This document shows positions 25,374 through 33,898 of a stretch of DNA of 64,000 bases, in pieces. The notes under the pieces were generated by a model. It was not told the origin of the DNA. It made no database searches and was given only the letters and a program-made list of their open reading frames with translations. Origin of the DNA: Lysobacter capsici (GTDB lineage Bacteria > Pseudomonadota > Gammaproteobacteria > Xanthomonadales > Xanthomonadaceae). The DNA is taken from positions 2,728,001 through 2,792,000 of the forward strand of contig NZ_CP094357.1 of assembly GCF_014779555.2 (NCBI RefSeq), given 5' to 3'. Within the stretch, counting starts at the first letter, position 1. Every line of letters starts with the position of its first letter. Both the position numbers and the translations under genes were made by a program.

Positions 25374-26536
25374 GATGTCAGCACCACCGCGCTGGCCGCA
25401 TCCCACGACAGCCACAAGGTATCGTCCCAATCGTAATGCGGCTGCGAGCTGCGCGCGACATGGGTTTCCTGCACCCGCACGATCGCGCCGGCTTGCGTCT
25501 GCACGTGGTAGATCGACACATCGCCCAGGTAGGCGATATCGCGGACCTTGCCGACCACCACGTTGTCCATGCCCTCGGGCCGGGTCTCGTGGACGTCGAT
25601 TTTTTCCGGCCGCACCGCGATGCCGACCGCGGTGCCTTCCGGCAGCGGATCGGGATGGCGCGCGAGCAGTTCGCCGCCGACCTCGTCGCACTGGATGCGC
25701 AGGTTGTTTTCGTCGTGACCCAGCACGCGGCCGTCGAGCAGATTGATGCCGCCGATGAACTCGGCGACGAACCGCGTCGACGGGTATTCGTACAGCACCG
25801 CCGGGGTCGAGACCTGGACGATGCGGCCGGCGTCCATGACCGCGATGCGCGAGGACATGGTCATCGCTTCTTCCTGGTCGTGGGTGACCATGATGAAGGT
25901 GGTGCCGACGCGTTCCTGGATGCTGACCAGTTCGAACTGGGTGTGCTCGCGCAGCTTTTTATCCAATGCGCCCAGCGGCTCATCGAGCAGCAGCAACTTG
26001 GGTTGCTTGGCCAGCGCGCGCGCCAAGGCCACGCGCTGACGCTGCCCGCCCGACAACTGATCGGGCCGGCGATTGCCGAGCTGCGGCATGCGCACCAGTT
26101 CCAGCATCGCCTGCACCCGATCGCGGATCTCGCCCGCGCCGAGCCGATCCGCGCCGCTGGAATGCTTGAGCCCGAAGGCGATGTTCTGAGCCACGCTCAT
26201 GTGCGGGAACAGCGCATAGCTTTGGAACATCATATTGACCGGTCGCTGGTACGGCGGCAGGTCGGTCACGTCGACGCCGTCGATCAGCACCCGCCCGCGA
26301 TCGGGCGATTCGAACCCGGCCAGCACCCGCAGCAGCGTGCTCTTGCCCGAGCCCGAACCGCCGAGCAGGGCGAAGAACTCGCCGCGGTAAACGTCCAGGG
26401 AAATATCGTCGCAGGCGTAGACCTTGCCGAAGGTCTTGGTCACGCCCTCGATGCGCACGAACGGCTGCGCGGCCGGGTCGCGCCAGGGTTCGATCGCGGC
26501 GGGCGTCGCGGCGGAGCGGGGCGTGGGGACGCTCAC
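25370..26536 (-). CDS. potG: Polyamine ABC transporter ATP-binding protein PotG/PotA
   Basis: ATPase that powers polyamine uptake (388 aa). Walker A is GGSGSGKST (residues 59-67), the signature LSGGQRQRVALARALA, Walker B LLLLDEPLGALD, and a C-terminal TOBE-like regulatory region with VRPEKIDV. The GTG start lies a few bases after the potF stop. The order with potF, potH and potI fits PotG of the putrescine importer; the protein family alone does not separate PotG from PotA. Confidence 0.93.
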   Translation of the reverse strand: MSVPTPRSAATPAAIEPWRDPAAQPFVRIEGVTKTFGKVYACDDISLDVYRGEFFALLGGSGSGKSTLLRVLAGFESPDRGRVLIDGVDVTDLPPYQRPVNMMFQSYALFPHMSVAQNIAFGLKHSSGADRLGAGEIRDRVQAMLELVRMPQLGNRRPDQLSGGQRQRVALARALAKQPKLLLLDEPLGALDKKLREHTQFELVSIQERVGTTFIMVTHDQEEAMTMSSRIAVMDAGRIVQVSTPAVLYEYPSTRFVAEFIGGINLLDGRVLGHDENNLRIQCDEVGGELLARHPDPLPEGTAVGIAVRPEKIDVHETRPEGMDNVVVGKVRDIAYLGDVSIYHVQTQAGAIVRVQETHVARSSQPHYDWDDTLWLSWDAASAVVLTS

Positions 26537-26540
26537 GCGC

Positions 26541-27689
26541 TCAGTGCCCGCTCTTGATGCTGGTCCAGGCGCGCACGCGCTGGCGTTGCACGTCTTCGGG
26601 CAGGCTCTTGGGATCGATCAGCTTGGCGCGCACGTTTTCCGGCGGATACACGCCGACGTCCTGGGCGATCGCCGGATCGACCAGCGCGGTCGCGTCCTTG
26701 TTGGCGCTGGCATAGGCGACATGGTTGCTGATCGCCGCGGCGACCTTGGGGTCGAGCAAGTAGTCGATGAAGGCGTGAGCGTTGCCGAGGTGCTTGCTGT
26801 CCTTCGGGATCGCGATCACATCGACCCAGCGGATCGCGCCTTCCTTCGGAATCACGAAGCGCAGGTTCGGCGCCGGCTGTCCGGCTTTCTTGGCCGCATC
26901 GAAGGCATCGGTGCTGGCCTGGGCGATGTCGCCCGAGTAGCCCATCACCAGGCAGGCGTCGCCGTTGGCGAAGGCGTCCTTGTACTCGGCGTTGTTGAAG
27001 GTGCGCACGTACGGGCGGATCGCGCCGTAGACCTTGCGCACCGCGTCGATCTCGTCGGCGGCGCCGGCATTGGGATCGCGGCCGAGCCAGATCAGCGCCG
27101 CGCCGAAGGTTTCCTGATCGTCGTCGAGCACGGTGATGCCGCACTTGTGCAACTTGGCGGCATTGGCCGGATCGAACAGCAGCGACCACGAATCCAGCGG
27201 CGCATCGGCGCCGAGCGCGGCCTTGATCTTGTCGATGTTGATGCCCAGCCCGGTGGTGCCCCACATGTACGGCACCAGGTGGGCGTTGCCCGGATCGATC
27301 GCGGCGAGGTTGAGCAGCAGTTGCGGGTCCAGGTGATTCCAGTTCTTGAGCTTGCTCTTGTCCAGCGCGGCGTACATCCCGGCCTTGACCTGGCGCTGCG
27401 CGAACGGCCGCGCCGACGGGAACACCACGTCGTAGCCTGATGCACCGGCGCTGAGCTTGCTTTCAAGGGTTTCGTTGGCGTCGTAGACGTCGTAGTTGAC
27501 CTTGATGCCGTTGGCCGTCTCGAAATTCTTGACCGTGTCGTCGGCGACGTAATCCGACCAGTTGTAGACGTTGAGCACCTTCTCCTCCGCGCCGGCCGGC
27601 GTGGCGGCCGTCGGGGCATCGGACGGCTTGCCGCCGCCGCAGGCGGTCAGCAGCAGGGCGCAGGCGAGCGGGGCGAGGCGCAGGATCAC
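26541..27689 (-). CDS. potF: Polyamine ABC transporter substrate-binding lipoprotein PotF/PotD-like
   Basis: Extracytoplasmic polyamine-binding protein, 382 residues from the GTG at 27689 (GGAG six bases upstream). It begins with a lipoprotein signal (LACALLLTACGGG; lipobox LTAC), so it is membrane-tethered rather than free as in E. coli. Family motifs include LNVYNWSDYVADDTVKNFE near the mature start, GYDVVFPSARPFAQRQ, VPYMWGTTGLGINIDKI and DYLLDPKVAAAISNHVAYA. It is the first gene of the pot operon. Confidence 0.93.
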   Translation of the reverse strand: MILRLAPLACALLLTACGGGKPSDAPTAATPAGAEEKVLNVYNWSDYVADDTVKNFETANGIKVNYDVYDANETLESKLSAGASGYDVVFPSARPFAQRQVKAGMYAALDKSKLKNWNHLDPQLLLNLAAIDPGNAHLVPYMWGTTGLGINIDKIKAALGADAPLDSWSLLFDPANAAKLHKCGITVLDDDQETFGAALIWLGRDPNAGAADEIDAVRKVYGAIRPYVRTFNNAEYKDAFANGDACLVMGYSGDIAQASTDAFDAAKKAGQPAPNLRFVIPKEGAIRWVDVIAIPKDSKHLGNAHAFIDYLLDPKVAAAISNHVAYASANKDATALVDPAIAQDVGVYPPENVRAKLIDPKSLPEDVQRQRVRAWTSIKSGH

Positions 27690-27793
27690 GGCGAACTCCG
27701 GAGAAACGAGGCGTTGCGGGGATGTTCGGAGCGGGGGCGCACGGTGTCAATGCGGGTATTGCTAGCTGTTTGCGACGACGCCCGGATTTGAAG

Positions 27794-27833
27794 CCCCTCT
27801 CCCGCCTGCGGGAGAGGGGTTGGGGTGAGGGTG
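27794..27833. repeat. Dispersed hairpin repeat (CCCCTCTCCCG family)
   Basis: CCCCTCTCCCG and CGGGAGAGGGG form a hairpin, followed by TTGGGGTGAGGGTG. The same element recurs at 34141-34180, inside a gene, and at 49077-49113. Here it lies in the divergent spacer between potF and the porin gene. Confidence 0.85.
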
Positions 27834-27960
27834 TCGCGCCGCCGCGAAACGCCGCGCCCCCCCACACCCCGACCGCGCACCACCATGCACGCCGGCGCCT
27901 GCGTTATCGTCTGCCTCGACACCTGTCCAAGCCCACCACCACCGTTCGGGGAGAACTGTG

Positions 27961-28749
27961 ATGCCGATTCGCCCACCCAACCGTTCCCCGCTCGCCACCG
28001 CGGCGCGGGCCGTCGCGCTCGCCTCGCTGCTGCTGCCGTTGCCGGCATTGGCCCAGGACGATCCGCCCGCCGCTCCCGCGAGCGCCGACGCCCCATGGTC
28101 GGTGCGCGGCAGCGTCAGCGCGATGAGCGACTACGTCTGGCGCGGCGTATCCCAGACCCAGGAAGATCCCGCCGTGCAGGCCGAGATCAACCTCGAGCAC
28201 AGCAGCGGCTTCTATGTCGGCCTGTGGGCGTCGAGCATCGACTTCACCGGCGCGGGCGAAGAGGACGACGGCATCGATTACGAACTCGACGGCTACCTCG
28301 GCTGGGCCGGCGAACTGCGTCCCGGCCTGGAACTCGACCTCGTGCTGACCCGCGCCGCGTATCCGGGCGCGCGCAAAGGTTTCGACTACGACTACACCGA
28401 GCTGGAAGGCACCTTGAGTTTCGCCGAGTACTACCACGTGGGCCTGGCCTATTCGCCGGACATCTTCGGCCTGGGCGGCAAGGGCTATTACTGGAACGCG
28501 GGCGGCGAGTGGCCGCTGGGCGACAGCGGTTTCGGATTGAAGGCGCAGTTCGGCCACTACGATCTGCAGGATGCGGCCGGGGACAGTTACAACGACTATC
28601 TGCTGGGCGTGACGCGCGAGTTCGGGCCGGTCAAGGCGGAGCTTCAGTACACCGATACGTCCAGCTATGGGCCGAAATTATCGGAGGCGTTGGACGATGC
28701 GACGTTGGCCGATGGCAAGGTGACGTTGTTGGTTGGTTGGGAGTTTTAA
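27961..28749 (+). CDS. TorF-family putative outer-membrane porin
   Basis: Predicted small outer-membrane beta-barrel (262 aa) of the TorF family. A signal peptide is clear (ARAVALASLLLPLPALAQ). The conserved start of the barrel, VRGSVSAMSDYVWRGVSQTQ.DPAVQAEI, is diagnostic, as is the strand pattern ending in LLVGWEF with a terminal Phe. GGGGAG at 27948 suits the ATG at 27961; a GTG lies just before it. It is divergent from the pot operon, so an accessory outer-membrane route for polyamines is conceivable but unproven. Confidence 0.88.
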   Translation: MPIRPPNRSPLATAARAVALASLLLPLPALAQDDPPAAPASADAPWSVRGSVSAMSDYVWRGVSQTQEDPAVQAEINLEHSSGFYVGLWASSIDFTGAGEEDDGIDYELDGYLGWAGELRPGLELDLVLTRAAYPGARKGFDYDYTELEGTLSFAEYYHVGLAYSPDIFGLGGKGYYWNAGGEWPLGDSGFGLKAQFGHYDLQDAAGDSYNDYLLGVTREFGPVKAELQYTDTSSYGPKLSEALDDATLADGKVTLLVGWEF

Positions 28750-28832
28750 GGGGGGATGGTGTGCCGACGTCGTGGTCTTCCGCTTTGTGTTGCTTTGCGG
28801 CTATGACGTAGGTTGCGAGATCGCTGTGATGA

Positions 28833-29109
28833 CGCGGTCGCGGCTTGCGCCGCTCCTACAGGTAGGCCATGTGGCTTTTGCTTGGGCTTGAAGTCGCGCA
28901 GTTCATCCAGCGCTGCGAGGTCACTGGCTTGCGAGAACAAGAGGACACCCGTAGGGCGGCGCACATGGATGTGCGCCGTGCGCCACCGAGACAGGATGTC
29001 TCGTGTGGCGCATGCCCGCGAATGCTCCGCGCTTGCGGGCCCTTGATTCAAAGAAAAGCATTTTTCTTTGGTTACCTTTCTTTTGTTGCTTTAGACAAAA
29101 GAAAGTGAC
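28833..29109. repeat. Left arm of a 277-bp inverted repeat
   Basis: The arm starts with a REP half (GCGGTCGCGGCTTGCGCCGCTCCTACA), then contains GGCTTTTGCTTGGGCTTGAAG, ATCCAGCGCTGCGAGG, CACCGAGACAGGATGTCTCG and a TTTCTTTGGTTACCTTTC segment. The complement recurs at 29232-29510. Each arm holds a 79-codon open frame in the same relative place (28869-29108 here), with related products. Confidence 0.85.
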
Positions 29110-29231
29110 CCGCCGCTTTAGCGGCGGAACGCTTTTGATCCTGTTTGCAGCTTTAAAGGCTTCAAAGCTTTGAAGCTCTACAGCTTTTAAAGCTAAAGGC
29201 AAGATCAACAGCTTTCGTCCGCAAGCGGCCG

Positions 29232-29510
29232 AGTTACTTTCTTTTGTCAAAAGCGACAAAAGAAAGGTAACCAAAGAAAAACGCTTTTTTGTGAATCAAG
29301 GGCCCGCGCGTGAGGTGCCGACGCGGGCATGCGCCACACGAGACATCCTGTCTCGGTGGCGCACGGCGCACATCCCTGTGCGCCGCCCTACGGGTGTACC
29401 CTTGTTCTCGCAAGTCAGTGGCCTCGCAGCGCTGGATGAACTGCGCGGCTTCAAGCCCAAGCAAAAGCCGCATGGCCTACCTGTAGGAGCGGCGCGAGCC
29501 GCGACCGCGC
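29232..29510. repeat. Right arm of a 277-bp inverted repeat
   Basis: Reverse complement of 28833-29109 with scattered substitutions. Its matching 79-codon frame is 29234-29473 on the minus strand. The spacer between the arms contains CCGCCGCTTTAGCGGCGG and short AGCTTTAAAG-type palindromes. A further REP dyad follows at 29480-29569. The region 28750-29701 holds no other gene I can support. Confidence 0.85.
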
Positions 29511-29701
29511 CATTACGGCTACGACGAACGTTTCGCCGTTGCCGTAATGGCGCGGTCGCGGCTTGTAACCGACGGAAATCCAGTAGGACGCCGCTCCTGC
29601 CGGGGCCGGCGAAGCTCGCTATGCCTACGCGCTGAATGCAATTTATGGTGTTCAATGCAATGAACCGCAATCCAAACACGCGGCGCGAAAAGAACCACCC
29701 A

Positions 29702-30628
29702 TCACCCAAACAACCCCCGCTCACACACCCCGCCCACCACCTCCCGCAACCACCGATTGGCCGGATCGAACTCGCTGTTCGCATGCCAATATAGATGCAG
29801 TTGCGCCGCCGGCAACGCGAACGGCACCGCCACCCGCAACAAACGCGAACGGCCGATGATCCGTCCCGCCAACCCCGCGGGCATCGTCAACAAGGCATCG
29901 GACTGCGCCACCACCTCGCAGGCCGAGTGATAGTTCTGGCAACGCAGCGCGATCGGTCGCTGCAGCCCGAGATTGAGCAGCGCGATGTCCTCGATCACCT
30001 GACCGCTCGCGCGCGTGGACACCGCGACATGCCGCGCCTGCAGGTACTGCTTCAAGCTCAGCCGCTTGGCCAACGCATGGCCGGCGCGCATCACCACGCA
30101 GAAGCCATCCTGAAACAAGGGCTGATGCCGCACCGGTTCGCTGATCGGCAAGGCCACGTCGATGGCCAGGTCGACCTGGCCGGCGGCGAGTTCGCGGCCC
30201 AGTTCGCGCCGCGCCACCGCCACGCTGGCCAGGGTCGCGCCCGGCGCCTGCGCGTGCAGTGCTTGCGCCAGGGCCGGCAGCAGGGCGGTCTCGGTCGCGT
30301 CAGGCATGCCGATGCGGAAGCCCTGGCGGGCCTGGGCGGGATCGAAACGATCCCATTGCTGCAGCAGTTCGCGCAGGCGGCTGAGCGCGTCGGTCAGCAG
30401 CGGCGCGATGCGCTGGCAGGCCGGGGTCGGGCTCATGCGCCGGCCGTCGCGCACGAACAGCGGATCGCCGAATTGTTGGCGCAGGCGCGCCAGGGCATGG
30501 CTCACCGCCGACGGCGTGAGGTACAGCGACTGCGCCGCGCGGCTGAGGTTCTGCTCGCGGTACACGGCCTCGAACACCTTGAGCAGGTTGAGGTCGAGCT
30601 GGTCGGTCCGGTTATGAATCTGGTTCAT
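29702..30628 (-). CDS. LysR-family transcriptional regulator
   Basis: Predicted regulator of the divergent acyl-CoA dehydrogenase operon (308 aa, normal for the family). The winged helix-turn-helix is at residues about 10-70 (LDLNLLKVFEAVYREQNLSRAAQSLYLTPSAVSHALARLR), followed by an effector-binding domain with GFRIGMPDATETALLP. It reads away from the dehydrogenase across a 91-base spacer that holds a GAAGT-N11-ACTTC dyad. The effector cannot be read from sequence; a hydroxyacid or its CoA ester is a reasonable guess from context. Confidence 0.92.
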   Translation of the reverse strand: MNQIHNRTDQLDLNLLKVFEAVYREQNLSRAAQSLYLTPSAVSHALARLRQQFGDPLFVRDGRRMSPTPACQRIAPLLTDALSRLRELLQQWDRFDPAQARQGFRIGMPDATETALLPALAQALHAQAPGATLASVAVARRELGRELAAGQVDLAIDVALPISEPVRHQPLFQDGFCVVMRAGHALAKRLSLKQYLQARHVAVSTRASGQVIEDIALLNLGLQRPIALRCQNYHSACEVVAQSDALLTMPAGLAGRIIGRSRLLRVAVPFALPAAQLHLYWHANSEFDPANRWLREVVGGVCERGLFG

Positions 30629-30633
30629 GATGC

Positions 30634-30654
30634 GAAGTTAGCAAAGATCACTTC
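30634..30654. promoter_or_regulatory. Candidate LysR operator, GAAGT-N11-ACTTC
   Basis: GAAGT at 30634-30638 and ACTTC at 30650-30654 form a perfect dyad spaced by 11 bases, matching the T-N11-A form of LysR sites. It is flanked by ATGA and TCAT. It sits in the divergent spacer, a few bases upstream of the LysR start and about 65 bases before the dehydrogenase start. Confidence 0.65.
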
Positions 30655-30719
30655 ATTCATGCCGGCCGGGCGCCTAGGATGCAGACGGGCCGGGCTTTCG
30701 CCGGCATCGGGAATTCGTG

Positions 30720-31982
30720 ATGGACTTCGCACCCAGCGCGCGCAGCGCCGAGTATTTGCAACGCCTGCAAGGCTTCATCGCCGAACACATCGCGCCGTTC
30801 GAGGACACCTATCGGCGCGAGAACGCGCAGACCAACGCCGGCGCCGACTGGCGCCAGTGGCGGCTGCATCCGCGTATCGGCGAACTCAAGCGAAAGGCGC
30901 GCGAGGCTGGGCTGTGGAATCTGTTCCTGCCCGATGCGCAGCTCGGCGCGGGCCTGTCGGTGCTCGATTACGCGCCGCTGGCCGAGGCCATGGGCCATTA
31001 CGAATTCGCCGCGGAAATCTTCAACTGCAACGCGCCCGACACCGGCAACATGGAAGTGCTGCATCACTTCGGCAGCGATGCGCAGAAACAGCAGTGGCTG
31101 CGGCCGCTGCTGGACGGCGAGATCCGCTCGGTGTTCTGCATGACCGAGCCCGATGTGGCTTCGTCGGATGCGACCAATATGCAGGCGACCGTGCGCGTGG
31201 ACGGCGATCACTTGGTGTTGGACGGCCGCAAGTGGTGGTCGACCGGCATCGGCCATCCCGAGGCGAAACTCGCGATCTTCATGGGCCTGTCCGACCCGGA
31301 CGCCGAACCGCACAAGCGTCACAGCATGGTGCTGGTGCCGCTGGATGCGCCGGGCGTGCGGATCGAACGCATGCTGCCGACCTTCGGCGAGTTCGATCCG
31401 CCGTACGGCCACGGCGAGGTCGTGTTCGACAACGTGCGCGTGCACAAGGACCAGTTGATCCTCGGCCTGGGTCAGGGTTTCGCGATCGCGCAAGGACGGC
31501 TCGGCCCGGGCCGCATCCACCATTGCATGCGCGCGATCGGCGCGGCCGAGCGCGCGCTGGAACTGACCATCCGCCGCGGCGCCTCGCGCCAGGCGTTCGG
31601 CCAGCCGATCCTGCGCCTGGGCGGCAATCTCGAACGCATCGCGCAGGCGCGCATGGCGATCGATCAGGCGCGTCTGCTGACCTTGTACGCGGCCTGGAAA
31701 ATCGAGAGCTTCGGGGTCAAGGCGGCGATGACCGAAATCTCGGCGATCAAGGTGGTCGCGCCGAACATGCTGCAGGACATCGTCGACCAGGCGATCCAGA
31801 TGCACGGCGGCGCCGGGGTGTCGAACGATCTGCCGTTGACCGGATTGTTCATGATCGCGCGCGCCTTGCGCATTGCCGACGGCCCCGACGAAGTGCATCG
31901 TGCGATGGTCGCGCGCATGGAACTGGCCAAGTATGGTCTGTCTTCCAATCGCAGCCGCGGCGCCAACAAGGAATCCGCATGA
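30720..31982 (+). CDS. Acyl-CoA dehydrogenase family protein (ACAD11/LvaC-like context)
   Basis: Flavin-dependent acyl-CoA dehydrogenase of the larger (about 420 aa) subgroup; this one is 420 residues from the ATG at 30720. Family segments include VFCMTEPDVASSDATNMQ, GRKWWSTGIGHP, LGPGRIHHCMRAIGAAERALE and a C-terminal QIHGGAG-type motif (QMHGGAGVSNDLPL). It is the first gene of five co-oriented genes and overlaps the next one (ATGA). With a phosphotransferase-like kinase downstream, it resembles the ACAD and kinase pairing of ACAD10/11 and LvaC/LvaA, which remove a 4-hydroxyl group via phosphorylation. That specific role is inferred. Confidence 0.9.
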   Translation: MDFAPSARSAEYLQRLQGFIAEHIAPFEDTYRRENAQTNAGADWRQWRLHPRIGELKRKAREAGLWNLFLPDAQLGAGLSVLDYAPLAEAMGHYEFAAEIFNCNAPDTGNMEVLHHFGSDAQKQQWLRPLLDGEIRSVFCMTEPDVASSDATNMQATVRVDGDHLVLDGRKWWSTGIGHPEAKLAIFMGLSDPDAEPHKRHSMVLVPLDAPGVRIERMLPTFGEFDPPYGHGEVVFDNVRVHKDQLILGLGQGFAIAQGRLGPGRIHHCMRAIGAAERALELTIRRGASRQAFGQPILRLGGNLERIAQARMAIDQARLLTLYAAWKIESFGVKAAMTEISAIKVVAPNMLQDIVDQAIQMHGGAGVSNDLPLTGLFMIARALRIADGPDEVHRAMVARMELAKYGLSSNRSRGANKESA

Positions 31983-32815
31983 CCAGCGCAACCCGCGTCT
32001 TCATCACCGGCGGCGCATCCGGGCTCGGCCGCGCCCTTGCCGAAGGCTACGCCCGCGACGGCGCGCGCGTGTGCATCGGCGATGTAAACGCGGCGCGCGG
32101 CGAAGAAACCCTCGCGGCGTTGCGCGCGTCGGGGGCGACCGCGCATTACCTGCACTGCGATGTGACCCGCGAAGAAGACTTGCAGGCCGCGGCCGACTGG
32201 CTGCTGGCGCAATGGGGCGGGGTCGACCTGGTGTTCAACAATGCCGGCGTCGCCGACATGGGGCCGGTCGAGGCCATGCCGATCGCCGACTGGCAGTGGA
32301 TGATCGACATCAACCTGCTCGGCGTGGTGCGCGGCTGCAAGGTGTTCGCGCCGTTGCTGCGCAAGCAGGGCAGCGGCCGGCTGGTCAACATCGCCTCGAT
32401 GGCCGGTTTGATCCATCCGCCGTTCGCGGGCGCGTACAACGCGACCAAGGCCGCGGTGGTGGCGCTGTCGGAAACGCTCAAGGCCGAACTCGGATCGGCC
32501 GGCATCGAAGTCAGCGTGGTGTGTCCGGCGTTCTTTCGCACCAACCTCAGCGAAAGCCTGCGCAGCACCGACCCGCGCTATGCGCGCTGGATGCGCAAGC
32601 TGGTCGACGAATCCACCATCGGCGCCGACGAGATCGCGACGATGATCCGCGCCGGCGTGGCGCGCGGCGAGTTCCGCATCCTCACCCATGCCTCGGCGCG
32701 GCGGTTCTGGATGCTCAAGCGGTTCTTGCCTTACAGCTGGTACGAAGCGGCGATGCGTCGCGCCGGCCAGGGTGGGGCGAAGAAGAAGCCGGCGCCGGTC
32801 GGCAGCAAGGCATGA
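31979..32815 (+). CDS. Short-chain dehydrogenase/reductase (SDR)
   Basis: NAD(P)-dependent oxidoreductase with a Rossmann fold (278 aa). Cofactor motif TGGASGLG is at residues 10-17, NNAG near 85-90, and the catalytic YNATK at 153-157 with an upstream IASMAG serine. A basic C-terminal tail (GGAKKKPAPVG) is unusual. Its start overlaps the dehydrogenase stop and its stop overlaps the kinase start, so the three are coupled. In the Lva-like reading it would oxidise or reduce a hydroxyacyl intermediate; the substrate is unknown. Confidence 0.9.
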   Translation: MTSATRVFITGGASGLGRALAEGYARDGARVCIGDVNAARGEETLAALRASGATAHYLHCDVTREEDLQAAADWLLAQWGGVDLVFNNAGVADMGPVEAMPIADWQWMIDINLLGVVRGCKVFAPLLRKQGSGRLVNIASMAGLIHPPFAGAYNATKAAVVALSETLKAELGSAGIEVSVVCPAFFRTNLSESLRSTDPRYARWMRKLVDESTIGADEIATMIRAGVARGEFRILTHASARRFWMLKRFLPYSWYEAAMRRAGQGGAKKKPAPVGSKA

Positions 32816-33897
32816 GCGTGGCGGGCGAACGCAGCAGCGACGGCTCGCGCGCGGTGCGCGCGGGCGAGGAACTCGACGCGGCCGCGGTCGACGCCTGGCT
32901 CAAGCCGCGCCTGCCGCATCTGCAGGGTACGCCGCAGGTCACCCAGTACGCTGGCGGCGCGTCGAACTGGACCTATCGTCTGCACTACGACAACGACGAC
33001 CTGATCCTGCGCCGCCCGCCGGCTGGCAAGAAGGCCAAGTCGGCGCACGATATGGGCCGCGAATTCCGCATCCAGCAGGCGCTGAGGCCGGTGTTTCCGT
33101 TCGTACCCGCGATGTACGCGCATTGCGAAGACCTTGAGGTGATCGGCGCGGAGTTCTACGTGATGCAGCGGCTCGATGGGCTGATCCTGCGCAAGAATCT
33201 GCCGCCCGGACTGGAACTGAGCCGCGACAAAGTGCGGACCCTGTGCATCCAGGTGCTGGACACCTTGATCGCATTGCATCAGGTCGATCATCGCGCCGCC
33301 GGCCTGGAGCACTTCGCGCCGGGCGCCGGTTACGGGCAGCGTCAAATCGACGGCTGGAGCAAGCGTTACACCGATGCGCGCACCTGGAACGTTCCCGGCG
33401 GCGGCAAGATCATGGCCTGGTTGCGGGCGAACCTGCCGCGGGACGAACGCATCTGCCTGACCCACAACGACTTCCGTTTCGATAATGTGGTGCTCGATGC
33501 GGACGATCCGACCCGGGTGATCGGCGTGCTGGACTGGGAGCTGGCGACGCTCGGCGATCCGTTGATGGATGTCGGCAATCTGCTCGCCTATTGGGTCGAG
33601 GCCGGCGACGACTTCATCGCCCGCGATACGCGGCGTCAACCGACTCATTTGCCCGGCATGTTCACTCGGCGCGAAGTCATGCAGTACTACAGCGAACGCA
33701 CCGGCATGCAGCCGCGCAGTTGGGCGTTCTATGAGGTCTACGGACTGTTTCGCCTGTCGGCGATCGCCCAGCAGATCTATTACCGCTATCACCATCGGCA
33801 GACCCGCAACCCGGCGTTCAAACGCTTCTGGCTGTCGGTGAATTACCTGCATTGGCGTTGCCGACGCGCGATCGCGCAAGACCGGCGAGGGCGCTGA
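32812..33897 (+). CDS. Phosphotransferase-family protein (aminoglycoside-phosphotransferase fold, ACAD10/11 N-terminal / LvaA-like)
   Basis: Kinase-like protein of 361 residues. The conserved catalytic loop HNDFRFDN (His218, Asp220) and the metal-binding segment VIGVLDWELATLGDP are clear, as is a nucleotide-loop region near YAGGASNWTYRL. In animals, a domain of this kind joins an acyl-CoA dehydrogenase in ACAD10/11. In Pseudomonas, LvaA phosphorylates 4-hydroxyacyl-CoA. Overlap with the SDR gene and the nearby dehydrogenase support the same chemistry here. Antibiotic resistance is unlikely given this context. Confidence 0.88.
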   Translation: MSVAGERSSDGSRAVRAGEELDAAAVDAWLKPRLPHLQGTPQVTQYAGGASNWTYRLHYDNDDLILRRPPAGKKAKSAHDMGREFRIQQALRPVFPFVPAMYAHCEDLEVIGAEFYVMQRLDGLILRKNLPPGLELSRDKVRTLCIQVLDTLIALHQVDHRAAGLEHFAPGAGYGQRQIDGWSKRYTDARTWNVPGGGKIMAWLRANLPRDERICLTHNDFRFDNVVLDADDPTRVIGVLDWELATLGDPLMDVGNLLAYWVEAGDDFIARDTRRQPTHLPGMFTRREVMQYYSERTGMQPRSWAFYEVYGLFRLSAIAQQIYYRYHHRQTRNPAFKRFWLSVNYLHWRCRRAIAQDRRGR

Positions 33898-33898
33898 C

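Noticed and set aside
28869-29473. Two 79-codon frames in the inverted repeat as genes
   Set aside because: They are repeat arms. Reported as a finding to test, not as coding sequences.
32812-33897. Aminoglycoside resistance kinase
   Set aside because: It has the same fold and catalytic loop, but gene context with an acyl-CoA dehydrogenase and SDR points to CoA-ester metabolism.
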